A stretch of DNA of 36,996 nt from Verrucomicrobiota bacterium (lineage in GTDB: Bacteria; Verrucomicrobiota; Verrucomicrobiia; Opitutales; Opitutaceae). Below are positions 28,573 through 36,978 of this stretch, piece after piece (the stretch's first letter is position 1; each line of letters begins with the position of its first letter). Made by a program: the position numbers and the translations under genes. The stretch covers positions 1-36,996 of the forward strand of contig CAUJJL010000080.1 of the NCBI GenBank assembly GCA_963205455.1, written 5' to 3'. The notes beneath the pieces were generated by a model that saw nothing but the letters and a program-made list of their open reading frames with translations, was not told where the DNA came from and searched no databases.

Positions 28573-29295
28573 ATGTCGCATCGCACCTTCAATCTCGAAG
28601 AACTGCGTGACTACCTTCACCTCGCCAACGGCGACGTCGAACGCCTGATGCGCGAAGCCGATCTTCCCCATGAAACACGGGGAGGGCGGCTCATCTTCCG
28701 CCGCTCGGCCGTCGATGCCTGGGCATCGCAGCGCATCCTTCAGCTTCCCGAGAAACGCCTCGACATCTACCACGAAAAATCAACCCGGGGAACTCGCGAC
28801 GTGCTTCCCCAGGCTGCGCTTATTCCGGAGCTCCTTCACCCAGACTACATCGATCTAAACCTCAAATCGAAAACGTCGGCCTCAGTCCTGCGCGATATTG
28901 TGGCGCTCGCAGAAAAAACTGATCGTCTTCTCGACCCTCGGGAACTGCTGACCAGCATCGTCGAGAGAGAGAAACTCTGTTCAACGGCGCTGCCCGGTGG
29001 AGTTGCCCTGCCCCATCCGCGCAACCACGAACCCTACCGCTACGAAGGTTCATTCCTCGTGCTCGGACGCACCATCCAGGGCGTGCCTTTCAGCGCCCCC
29101 GACGGCCACCACACGCATCTCTTCATATTGATCTGCTGCCAGGACGACCGCCTGCACCTGCATGTCCTGGCCCGCCTTTGCGTGCTGCTGATGAAGACCG
29201 ACATCCTTGCGCGCCTGGATGCGGCGTCATCGCCTGAAGAGGCCTATAACGCTCTCGTCGAAGCGGAAAAATCGGTGCTGCCACCAGCGCGGTGA
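28573..29295 (+). CDS. Fusion of helix-turn-helix DNA-binding domain and PTS EIIA(Ntr)-like domain
   Basis: A 240-aa protein. Residues 1-60 form an excisionase/MerR-like helix-turn-helix domain (FNLEELRDYLHLANGDVERL ... IFRRSAVDAWASQ). Residues about 85-240 are an EIIA(Ntr)/PtsN-type domain with the phosphoacceptor histidine in GGVALPHPRN and later HLHVLARLCVLLMKTDILARL. EIIA(Ntr) proteins relay a phosphorylation state to regulatory targets rather than to sugars. The fusion suggests a DNA-binding output from a phosphorelay. ATG at 28573 has AGGATGGG upstream; the longer open frame upstream overlaps the VanZ gene and is not coding. Confidence 0.85.
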   Translation: MSHRTFNLEELRDYLHLANGDVERLMREADLPHETRGGRLIFRRSAVDAWASQRILQLPEKRLDIYHEKSTRGTRDVLPQAALIPELLHPDYIDLNLKSKTSASVLRDIVALAEKTDRLLDPRELLTSIVEREKLCSTALPGGVALPHPRNHEPYRYEGSFLVLGRTIQGVPFSAPDGHHTHLFILICCQDDRLHLHVLARLCVLLMKTDILARLDAASSPEEAYNALVEAEKSVLPPAR

Positions 29296-29302
29296 CGCAC
29301 GG

Positions 29303-30547
29303 TCAGCCCTTGCTGGCAGATTCAGCACCCACCTTGATCAGCAGCACGACCACCACGGACAGGAGAGCGACGCCCGCGAAAGCACCGAAGATCAGATCGA
29401 GCGGAACATGGCGGTCGCGCAACGCGCCGAAGGCCCAGTCGCCAAATCCGCCGCAACTGATGCTGACGAGATTCATGATCCCATAGCCGGTGGCACGCCA
29501 CTCGGGTCGCGCGATTTGCGAGAGGATGGGCATGTTGTTGCAGTCGAAAAAGCCCCATCCGAGTCCGAATATCGCCAGGCCGATGATCGCCACTGTCAGG
29601 GTCGTGGCATGCCCAACGCTGAAGAGTGCCGGAAGGAACATCATCATGCCGATTGCACTCGTGAAGATCCGCCCCCGGTTTGACTTCTTCATCCAGCGAT
29701 CCGCCAGGGATCCTCCGATGATCACGCCGATGATTGACGCAATCTGAACATAGAGGATTGCGCTGACTCCCGCTTTGCCCTGACCGAGATTGAACTTCTC
29801 CCGCAGGATCTCCGGCATCCAGTCGCGCACCACCCAGCCCGCGATCGCGGGCAGGGTGAAATAGAGCACCAGCAGGAGAAAGTTCCGGTTACCCAACAAG
29901 CCGCGCACCACACCGCCGCGCGCAGCGTTTGCCTGGGCCGCCTGTTCAACCGGTCGCGCCGGATCGCGCAGGGCTGCGAGCAGCGGCAGTGCGTAAATGA
30001 CCCCGATCATGCCACAGGTGCTGAATGCCCAGCGCCAGCCGTGATCCGGCGAGGCCGCGATGTAGCCCGCAAAGCCGCCGAGAATTTGTCCAATGTAGAT
30101 GCCCGCCTGATGGACGCCCACGGCCCGCGACTTGGTGTTTCCAAAATGATACTCCGTGATCAGCGCCAGCGCCGCGGGAATGTAGAAGGCCTCGCTGATG
30201 CCCATCAACGAACGGACCAGGACGAGTTCGTGGAACGACGTCACATGCCCCGTCCACCAGGTCACAGCGGACCACAGGAAAAGGCTGCCGCAGATCACCC
30301 AGCGCTTGCTGAATCGATCGGCCACATAGCCGCCAAACGGACTCAGCACCGCATAGGTCCACTTGAAGCAACCGAGCACGAGTCCCCAGTCCGCCTTGTT
30401 GGCAATGCTGGGGATGTCATCGACCATCGACCCCTTCATCGTCGCCAGCATCTGGCGATCCAGGTAATTGAGCAGTGCCACAGGAAACAGCAGCACCACC
30501 ACCATCCACGCGTAGCGGCCAATCTGGGAACCGGAAGAGGAAGTCAT
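29303..30547 (-). CDS. MFS transporter, anion:cation symporter (ACS)-like
   Basis: A 414-aa permease with about 12 membrane helices. The first helix carries LLNYLDRQML, and the loop after helix 2 has GGYVADRFSKR, both typical of the ACS group of the major facilitator superfamily (hexuronate, glucarate and other organic anions). Its middle loop is GWVVRDWMPEIL and GGSLADRWMKKSNRGR. The ATG at 30547 was chosen over the in-frame ATG at 30589 on the position of helix 1. It converges with the HTH-EIIA gene (7-bp gap). The substrate cannot be assigned. Confidence 0.88.
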   Translation of the reverse strand: MTSSSGSQIGRYAWMVVVLLFPVALLNYLDRQMLATMKGSMVDDIPSIANKADWGLVLGCFKWTYAVLSPFGGYVADRFSKRWVICGSLFLWSAVTWWTGHVTSFHELVLVRSLMGISEAFYIPAALALITEYHFGNTKSRAVGVHQAGIYIGQILGGFAGYIAASPDHGWRWAFSTCGMIGVIYALPLLAALRDPARPVEQAAQANAARGGVVRGLLGNRNFLLLVLYFTLPAIAGWVVRDWMPEILREKFNLGQGKAGVSAILYVQIASIIGVIIGGSLADRWMKKSNRGRIFTSAIGMMMFLPALFSVGHATTLTVAIIGLAIFGLGWGFFDCNNMPILSQIARPEWRATGYGIMNLVSISCGGFGDWAFGALRDRHVPLDLIFGAFAGVALLSVVVVLLIKVGAESASKG

Positions 30548-30745
30548 TGAAGCGTTGTGGGAGGCACAACGCTCTGCAATCCCGCCCACCCGTCGACAAA
30601 AATCAGCCAGTCTGTTTCACAGGCCAGTTTCTGGCGGAATTGCAGGTACCCTCAGCCCAAGCCCCGCCGCTCCCAAACTGCCCGGGGTCGCAACACCCAA
30701 TCCTCACCGCTTTCAGAAGCCCTTCGCCGCCCTCCGGACGTTACA

Positions 30746-30769
30746 ATTTCACGTGTCCACTCGTGAAAT
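30746..30769. promoter_or_regulatory. Inverted repeat with 8-bp arms upstream of TonB receptor 2
   Basis: Arms ATTTCACG and CGTGAAAT are exact reverse complements separated by 8 nt, spanning about two and a half helical turns. It ends about 85 bp before the receptor start. The shape fits a homodimeric repressor or activator site; the regulator is unknown. Confidence 0.45.
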
Positions 30770-30794
30770 CCGCGCTCAGAAAGAATCCTCATCC

Positions 30795-30809
30795 TTTGCC
30801 TCAGGCAAA
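30795..30809. promoter_or_regulatory. Palindrome TTTGCC-TCA-GGCAAA upstream of TonB receptor 2
   Basis: Perfect 6-bp arms with a 3-nt centre, 45 bp before the receptor start and about 25 bp from the 8-bp dyad. There is no T-tract, so operator use is more likely than termination. Confidence 0.35.
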
Positions 30810-30853
30810 ATTCTTGAAGAGTTTATAGAGGATATTCCGGTCGCTCGCATCTC

Positions 30854-33800
30854 ATGAGTATCACCCCACATAACCTCATGCCCACCGTTCCGCTCCTCCT
30901 TTTGCGCCGAGTGTTGCCCGTCCTGTTGCTTGTACTGCCTGCATCCATCAGTCATGCAGCCCAATCACCCGGCAGGACCAGAGCCGAGGTCGCGCCAAAA
31001 GATGCCCTATTCAGCTTCAACCTGCCCGCAGGCGAAGCAGGCAAGACGCTCAAACAATTCGCAGCACAGGCGAAACGCGAAATCCTGTTCCCTGCGCGGC
31101 GCATGGACAATATCAGGACCAACGCCGTTCAGGGTGAGATGACCGTGAACGAAGGACTCGACCGTCTGCTCGCCGACACGGACTTGCGCGTGATCGAGGA
31201 TGCCAGCACCGGAGCGCTTCTGGTTCAGAGGGCCGAGGTCCCAAACGACCAAAGGGCGGCACAATCGGACGGTGACCGCCCAGGCAGCCAGCACAGGGTC
31301 GTGCAGAGCGCTCCCATGCTTGAGGTCGTCGAAGTCACAGGCTCGCGTATTCGCGGCCTGCTCCAGGGAGCCACAGCCCAGCCCGTCCTCACGCTCGACA
31401 GCAAGGACATCGAGCGCACCGGCGCGACCTCGCTCGGCGATCTTTTTCGCTACATCCCCCAGGTCTCCAGCTTCTCGACCGGACAGGCTGTGACCCGCCC
31501 CTCGAGTTTTGTCCAGGTTCCCGGCGGCGCGCCCGTTCCGCTCTACAACAATGTGAACAATGGAGCCGCAAGCCGCACCACGGCCACACTACGTGGCACT
31601 GCCGGCGACGGCACTCTTCTGCTGGTGGACGGACGGCGCGTGCCCAAAAATAATCAATCCAGCGGTGGTGACAGTTATGACCTCAACGGAATCCCGCTCG
31701 CTGCGATCGAACGCATTGAGGTGCTGCTCGACGGCGCAAGTTCCATCTACGGTGCCGACGCCATCGGTGGCGCAATCAACGTCATCCTAAAGAAAAACTA
31801 TCGAGGAACCGAACTTCGACTCGGCTATGAGAACACCTTCGATCGCGATGCCGGTGTGCTCACAACCAGCCTCACGCATGGATTTGCGCAGGGTCGGTTG
31901 CGTGGCATGGTCACGCTTTCCTACGAAGACGCCAACAGCATGGCACTGCGAGACCGCGCATTCACAGCGAGCTATGACCGTCGGCCTTACGGCGGCCAGG
32001 ATCTGCGCGGCACTGTCTTTGGCGGTGCGGGCCGGGTGTCGCGCACAGGCACCGTACCGCTACCCGGACTGACCACCACATCGGCCGCTGTTCCCTCCGG
32101 CACTCAAGGCACGGGCCTCACAATTGCCAACTATGCAAGCGCCGGCCCCGTTCCCGGTCCCGGCGACCTCGCGCAGTTCCAGGAATACAGTTCGTCCTAT
32201 ACGCGCCAAAATGGACTTGTGAACCTGAGCTACGAACTCACCAGGTCCATCGAAGCCTATGCGGAGGTGCGCGCCGCAAAGAATCGCAACCAGCTGTCTC
32301 CGCAACCCATCCAGGCCAGCATTTCCATCCCGGTCGGCTATCCCGGAAATCCCTTCGGTATCCCGGTCACGCTATCAAAGTATTTCTACGACATCGCACC
32401 CGTTCGGACGTCGCAGAACCAGACGTTTTCGGCGGTCATCGGCGCACGCGGACGGCTTCCGGGCGACTGGCGCTACGACGCATCCCTCAGCAATGTGCGA
32501 GGCCACACGCACTCCGATGCACCCGCGGGTCCGACGCTCACTTCCGCGCTTTTCACCGCCGCCGTAGCCGCGGGACAGACGCCAAATCTCTTCTACGACA
32601 GCACCAGCGTCTCAAACCCCAACGCTCCAGGCGTGATCGAGGCCCTGACCACGCCACTGCGCGACGAGGAGATCACCGAAAGCTGGATCTATTCCGCCCA
32701 GGCTGACGGTCCGATCTGGACGCTGCCTGCAGGCAAGATCGCTGCGGCAGTCGGTGCCGAGTACCGCGAGGAATATACCGATTTCCCCATTCGCGCCGCC
32801 ACGGATCTCACCTCGGCTCGCGCGGCGAACCAGGACGTGACCGCCTTTTTTGGCGAACTGAACGTGCCCATCTTCTCACCCAAGCAACAGAAGTCGCTTC
32901 TGAACCAGCTCAACCTCTCAGCCTCATTTCGCCAGGAATCCTACTCCAATGGCGGAAAATCATCCAATCCACGCGGCGGCGTCGCCTGGCGTCCGGTCAA
33001 GTTTCTGCTGTTTCGCGGCAGCTACGGTGAGGGCTTCAAGGTACCCACCATGCTTCAGACCAACCAGCCGGCGCTCTCCAGCACCTTCCGCTTTTCCGGC
33101 AGTGTTGATCCCTTGCGTGGTAACGAACCCCAGACCGCGTTCATCAACCGCACCTCCGGCGGCAATCCCGACCTGCGGCCGGAAAGATCCGAGAACACCA
33201 GCCTCGGCCTCGTGCTTGAGGTGCCGACCGTTAAGGGCCTGTCATTCTCCGCGGACTGGTTCGACAACAAGTTCATCGACAGGATCACTCTCCCTACCTT
33301 TGAGCAGATGCTGCTCTACTTTCCTGAACGCGTGGCCCGCGGCGCCAATCGGCCCGGAGATCAAGCAGGCTGGCCGGGGCCGGTCACAGGAATCGACTAC
33401 CGCAATGTCAATCTCGCGTACAGCGAGGTAACCGGCTGCGACCTGAGCCTGAAATTTGACCGCGCGACACCGTTCGGCGACCTGCTCGTCAATCTCACCG
33501 GCACGACCTACTCGAAGAACGTCTTTGTCGCCGCACCCGGTGCAGCTCCATCCGCCACGGTGAGCACTGACAGTCTGCCGGTGCAGGTCAGCGGAGCAGC
33601 TTTTCTCAACCGCGGATCCTGGGGCACGGGCATTCTTGCAACCTACCGGGCGTCCAACCGCTCCAGCACTACCGTCGCGGCCACACCCTCCGCCATCCGG
33701 TGGGACTGCCAGCTAAGCTACGATTTCGACAAGGCAAGTTGGGCCAGGAGCCGCCGCAGCAACTGGTACGGCAAGGCGCTCAAGGGACTCAAAGCAAGTC

Positions 33801-33919
33801 TCACAGTCTTCAATTTCCTCAACGTCGAGCCACCCTTCGATTACCTTTTCCTCCCTGACAATACCACGGTCGATGCGCGCATGCGCCGCTACGCGCTGTC
33901 GTTCCGCAAGGCCTTTTAA
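30854..33919 (+). CDS. TonB-dependent outer-membrane receptor with STN domain (receptor 2)
   Basis: A 1021-aa receptor. Signal peptide at about 1-36 (ending SHAA); STN domain about 50-126 (FSFNLPAGEAGKTLKQFAAQ ... RVIEDASTGALLVQ); plug about 155-320, including the TonB-box-like VVEVTGSRIRG and YGADAIGGAINVILKK; then a beta-barrel ending RRYALSFRKAF with the terminal Phe. In-frame ATG codons at 30854 and 30878 are both possible. It is not close in sequence to receptor 1 (the barrels differ), so the two probably take different substrates. A TlpA-like gene follows 10 bp later. Confidence 0.93.
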   Translation: MSITPHNLMPTVPLLLLRRVLPVLLLVLPASISHAAQSPGRTRAEVAPKDALFSFNLPAGEAGKTLKQFAAQAKREILFPARRMDNIRTNAVQGEMTVNEGLDRLLADTDLRVIEDASTGALLVQRAEVPNDQRAAQSDGDRPGSQHRVVQSAPMLEVVEVTGSRIRGLLQGATAQPVLTLDSKDIERTGATSLGDLFRYIPQVSSFSTGQAVTRPSSFVQVPGGAPVPLYNNVNNGAASRTTATLRGTAGDGTLLLVDGRRVPKNNQSSGGDSYDLNGIPLAAIERIEVLLDGASSIYGADAIGGAINVILKKNYRGTELRLGYENTFDRDAGVLTTSLTHGFAQGRLRGMVTLSYEDANSMALRDRAFTASYDRRPYGGQDLRGTVFGGAGRVSRTGTVPLPGLTTTSAAVPSGTQGTGLTIANYASAGPVPGPGDLAQFQEYSSSYTRQNGLVNLSYELTRSIEAYAEVRAAKNRNQLSPQPIQASISIPVGYPGNPFGIPVTLSKYFYDIAPVRTSQNQTFSAVIGARGRLPGDWRYDASLSNVRGHTHSDAPAGPTLTSALFTAAVAAGQTPNLFYDSTSVSNPNAPGVIEALTTPLRDEEITESWIYSAQADGPIWTLPAGKIAAAVGAEYREEYTDFPIRAATDLTSARAANQDVTAFFGELNVPIFSPKQQKSLLNQLNLSASFRQESYSNGGKSSNPRGGVAWRPVKFLLFRGSYGEGFKVPTMLQTNQPALSSTFRFSGSVDPLRGNEPQTAFINRTSGGNPDLRPERSENTSLGLVLEVPTVKGLSFSADWFDNKFIDRITLPTFEQMLLYFPERVARGANRPGDQAGWPGPVTGIDYRNVNLAYSEVTGCDLSLKFDRATPFGDLLVNLTGTTYSKNVFVAAPGAAPSATVSTDSLPVQVSGAAFLNRGSWGTGILATYRASNRSSTTVAATPSAIRWDCQLSYDFDKASWARSRRSNWYGKALKGLKASLTVFNFLNVEPPFDYLFLPDNTTVDARMRRYALSFRKAF

Positions 33920-33929
33920 GCATCCGACC

Positions 33930-35114
33930 ATGAAAAAAATCCTCTGTCTGCTCGCTCTGCTCACCGGATCGCTGCTGTCCGCGGAGACCGCGGAGGCCGA
34001 TCTGGCGGCGCTCAACGCCCTCCTCGCGGCCAAGGTTCCCGCCGAACTCACGACCGGCTCGGCCCGTTATCACTGGTCGGTGAAACGCGGCCACGATCTG
34101 GCGGCCGCCGCGGAAAAGCTCATGGCCGATCATCCGGCCGACCCGCGTCGCTGGGAGGCGGCGATGATTCTGCTGTCCCGCCCGCGGGTGTTCGTCAAAT
34201 CCACCAACGACGCCCTGCTCGACAAGCAGCGTCCCGGCACCGTCGTGCGCGGCGCGGTCGAATACGACCGCGAGGCTCAGGAGAAATGGCGGGAACGGCT
34301 CGCCGCGCTCGACGCCGCATGTGCCGCCGCCACAGACATGACGCCGGAAGTGCGCAAGAAATACCTGCTCAGCGCCACCCTCCGCCACCTCACCGCCGCT
34401 GGGGCCGCCGTGACATCCCGCAAGCCCGTCGATTTCAAAGCGGTGCGCGCCGAAGTCGACCGGCTCATCGCCGCCTACCCCGAGGAGGAAGTTACCGGCC
34501 AGGCTTTCGATCGTCTCGTCTCGCTCCAGCGCCGGCTGGTCGAGTCCCCGGCCGACATCTTCCCGCTGCTCCAGGCTTACCTGGATTCCCCGAGCGAGAA
34601 AGTGCGAACGGTCGCCGAGGTCGGCCTCACCCTGCACCGGGCCCAGGAGCAGCCGCTCGACTGGAAGTTCACTGCCGCCGACGGCCGCGAGGTCGATCTC
34701 GCCAAGCTCCGCGGCAAGGTCGTGCTCATCGACTTCTGGGCCACCTGGTGCCACCCCTGCATCGAGGAAATCCCCAACGTCGTCGCCGTCTACAACAAGT
34801 ATCACGACAAGGGTTTCGAGGTTGTCGGCATGACCCTGGAGAACGCAGGCGTGCCGGAAAACGCCACGCCCGAGGTGGCGCGGGTCAGACTCGACGCGTC
34901 AAGGAACAGAATGCTCGCCTTCACCAAGGACAAGAAAATGCCCTGGCCCCAGTATTTTGACGGCACCGGCTGGAAGAATCCGTACACGACCCGGTACGGC
35001 ATCCGCGGTATCCCGCGCATGTTCCTCCTCGATCAGTCGGGCAAGGTCGTGACCATGGATGCCCGCGGTCCGAAGCTCGAGGCCGAGGTGAAGCGCTTGC
35101 TCGGACTCAAATGA
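33930..35114 (+). CDS. Secreted TlpA/thioredoxin-like redox protein
   Basis: A 394-aa protein with a signal peptide (MKKILCLLALLTGSLLSAE). The N-terminal 240 residues are helical and unrecognised. The C-terminus is a TlpA/AhpC-type thioredoxin fold with the redox motif WATWCHPC (Cys274 and Cys277), then YGIRGIPRMFLLD with the cis-proline. It is 10 bp after receptor 2, so the two are probably translated from one mRNA. A periplasmic disulfide or thiol-redox role linked to that receptor or its substrate is likely but not shown. ATG at 33930 was chosen because it starts the signal peptide. Confidence 0.85.
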   Translation: MKKILCLLALLTGSLLSAETAEADLAALNALLAAKVPAELTTGSARYHWSVKRGHDLAAAAEKLMADHPADPRRWEAAMILLSRPRVFVKSTNDALLDKQRPGTVVRGAVEYDREAQEKWRERLAALDAACAAATDMTPEVRKKYLLSATLRHLTAAGAAVTSRKPVDFKAVRAEVDRLIAAYPEEEVTGQAFDRLVSLQRRLVESPADIFPLLQAYLDSPSEKVRTVAEVGLTLHRAQEQPLDWKFTAADGREVDLAKLRGKVVLIDFWATWCHPCIEEIPNVVAVYNKYHDKGFEVVGMTLENAGVPENATPEVARVRLDASRNRMLAFTKDKKMPWPQYFDGTGWKNPYTTRYGIRGIPRMFLLDQSGKVVTMDARGPKLEAEVKRLLGLK

Positions 35115-35419
35115 GGAGGCAACAGGCCACGGAGCTGCTGCAATTGCCTGAAGCAGCAATCCACTGCCGGAGAACCCACAGAGGCGTCACGCATGTACTT
35201 TGCCGTTGAGGCTGTAAGCCCCGCCTCCTGTGAGTTTCCGCAGATCGAGGGCCAGTGAACGTTGGACAGCTTCCGACTTCCTCAGACCCCACGGGCTCTC
35301 CTTTGCCTTCAATGCGCGGCAGGTAGTTGTGGCGAATGGTATGATTTCCTTTAGAAGGTTTTGCAGACTGGGGCATCTCAAGATAAGGTGCACCATCAAC
35401 CTGGCCGCGCCTGAATACC
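35115..35419. other. 305-bp intergenic stretch before the sigma factor gene
   Basis: It holds the promoter region of the sigma factor gene; TTGCAG (35361-35366) and GATAAG (35382-35387) with a 15-nt spacer is only a weak candidate. On the minus strand, 35187-35396 encodes a 69-residue open frame with protein-like stretches (GLRKSEAVQRSLALDLRKL, TGGGAYSLNGKV). It has no recognised domain and may be a gene remnant. Confidence 0.35.
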
Positions 35420-35956
35420 TTGCCTCCGGAAAATTCACCCGACCATCTTTGGTTCTCGACGGAATTGCAGCCGCACGAGCCCATGCTTCGTGCCTGGCTG
35501 AGGAGCCGATTTGCGTCGCAGACGGACATCGACGACATCGTGCAGGAGGCATTTGTGCGAGTGCTCAAAGCCCGGGCGTCGGGGGAGGTGCGCTCACCAC
35601 GGGCCTTTCTCTTCGTCACGGCACGCAATATCGCCCTCATGCAGCTCCGACATCGCGCGGTCGCCCGCGAAGATTCGCTAACGGAATCGGAATTGTGGGA
35701 CATCCTTGATGAGAGCGTGGACGTGCCTCAGGCCGTTGCGCGCGCCCAGGAACTCGAACTCTTGACCAAGGCCATCCAGACCCTTCCAGCCCGCTGCCGC
35801 CAGATCCTCACCTTGAGGAAAATCTACGGCATGTCCCAGAAGGACGTCGCAGCCGAACTCGGCATCGCTGAGCACACCGTGGAAGTTCAGGGCACGATTG
35901 CGCTGCGCAAACTCAGCGACTATTTTGCACGCATCGAGGGGACTCGCCGACCATGA
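35420..35956 (+). CDS. ECF (FecI-like) sigma factor
   Basis: A 178-aa sigma-70-family ECF factor. Region 2 contains LRAWLRSRFASQTDIDDIVQ and AFLFVTARNIALMQLR; region 4 has LPARCRQILTLRKIYGMSQ and AAELGIAEHTVEVQGTIAL, the helix-turn-helix for the -35. The N-terminus WFSTELQPHEP before region 2 is family-typical, so the start must be upstream of the ATG at 35483. The only in-frame candidate is a TTG at 35420 with no clear ribosome binding site, so the exact start is uncertain. Its stop overlaps the FecR start. Confidence 0.85.
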   Translation: MPPENSPDHLWFSTELQPHEPMLRAWLRSRFASQTDIDDIVQEAFVRVLKARASGEVRSPRAFLFVTARNIALMQLRHRAVAREDSLTESELWDILDESVDVPQAVARAQELELLTKAIQTLPARCRQILTLRKIYGMSQKDVAAELGIAEHTVEVQGTIALRKLSDYFARIEGTRRP

Positions 35957-36978
35957 ACCAGCGCCCCGACAAGAACAATGCCGCTGATGGGGTCGAAGAA
36001 CAGGCCGCATCCTGGGTCCTGCGCACCGACCGTGGGCTGACGCCTTCCGAGCAGGATGAGTTCCTCCTCTGGCTCTCCACTGACCGAAAGCACGGCGCAG
36101 CGCTTGCTCGTCACAAACGGAATTGGGATCGTCTCAATCGTCTTGGACAATGGCTGCCGGAGCATAGTCCACAGCCCAACCGCGACCTTCTCGCCCCGCC
36201 TCCGCGGCCTATCTTTCGACTGCTTGCTGGACGCCGGATCTGGCTCGCGCCATTGGCCATCGCCGCAGGCGTCGCAATTGCCTTCATGGTGTGGCCGGAG
36301 CGGGCGCATGCACCGGCCACCCCGCCGGAACTCCCCGCAATCGCAAGCATCACGTCGCGCACGCTTGAGGATGGCTCCGTTGTCGAACTGAATCGCGGTG
36401 CCGTGGTGACCGCCCTCTTTTCTCCCGTAGACCGAAGGATCCTGCTCGAGCGCGGTGAAGCCCATTTTACCGTGGCAAAGGACTCCGCAAGGCCGTTCAT
36501 CGTAAGTGCCGGCGGCGTCGCGGTGCGCGCAGTGGGCACGGTCTTCAACGTCCGGCTGCATTCCACGGCGGTGGATGTGCTCGTCACCGAAGGATCGGTC
36601 CAGGTTCACCAACCGACGGGTTCAGGTCCGCAGTCCCTGCAACTCTCGGCCGGCGAACGCACGCGAGTCCTCCTGGACGATCAGGCGCAGGTCCCTCAGG
36701 CAATGCCCGTGACGCCCGACCAGGCTGAAGCCATACTCGCATGGCAGCCGCGGATGCTCGAATTCACGGAAACGCCGCTGCTCGGCGTCGTGACTGAATT
36801 CAACCGGCACAATGCTCCGATCCGGCTTGTCGTACCCGACATCGCACTCGCACGTACGGAGATGAGCGCCTCGCTTCGCTCCGACAATGTCGAGGGTTTT
36901 ATCCGTCTGCTTGAGGCCGGTTTCGGTGTGCGTGCCGAGCGCAGCGGCGATACCATCACACTGCGCAAGGCTCAGTAG
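35953..36978 (+). CDS. FecR-family anti-sigma regulator
   Basis: A 341-aa single-pass protein. The cytoplasmic anti-sigma domain has EEQAASWVLRTDRGLTPSEQ (residues 15-34). A transmembrane helix is at about 96-114. The periplasmic FecR domain contains LEDGSVVELNRGAVV, LLERGEAHFTVAKDS and FIVSAGGVAVRAVGTVFNV, and a C-terminal STN-like module reads FNRHNAPIRLVV ... LLEAGFGVRAER. Such proteins sense the STN domain of a loaded TonB receptor and release the ECF factor. ATG at 35953 overlaps the sigma stop as ATGA, so the two are translationally coupled. The gene is complete; the receptor it serves should lie just beyond the window. Confidence 0.93.
   Translation: MNQRPDKNNAADGVEEQAASWVLRTDRGLTPSEQDEFLLWLSTDRKHGAALARHKRNWDRLNRLGQWLPEHSPQPNRDLLAPPPRPIFRLLAGRRIWLAPLAIAAGVAIAFMVWPERAHAPATPPELPAIASITSRTLEDGSVVELNRGAVVTALFSPVDRRILLERGEAHFTVAKDSARPFIVSAGGVAVRAVGTVFNVRLHSTAVDVLVTEGSVQVHQPTGSGPQSLQLSAGERTRVLLDDQAQVPQAMPVTPDQAEAILAWQPRMLEFTETPLLGVVTEFNRHNAPIRLVVPDIALARTEMSASLRSDNVEGFIRLLEAGFGVRAERSGDTITLRKAQ

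Larger units (their letters stand above)
30548..30853. other. 306-bp divergent intergenic region (MFS gene / TonB receptor 2)
   Basis: No gene is seen. It holds promoters for both flanking genes and two clean dyads, at 30746-30769 and 30795-30809, both close to the receptor start. I see no convincing -35/-10 pair for either gene. Confidence 0.55.

Noticed and set aside
33819..34805. Long minus-strand open frame opposite the TlpA-like gene
   Set aside because: Antisense shadow; the plus-strand protein has a signal peptide and CxxC motif.
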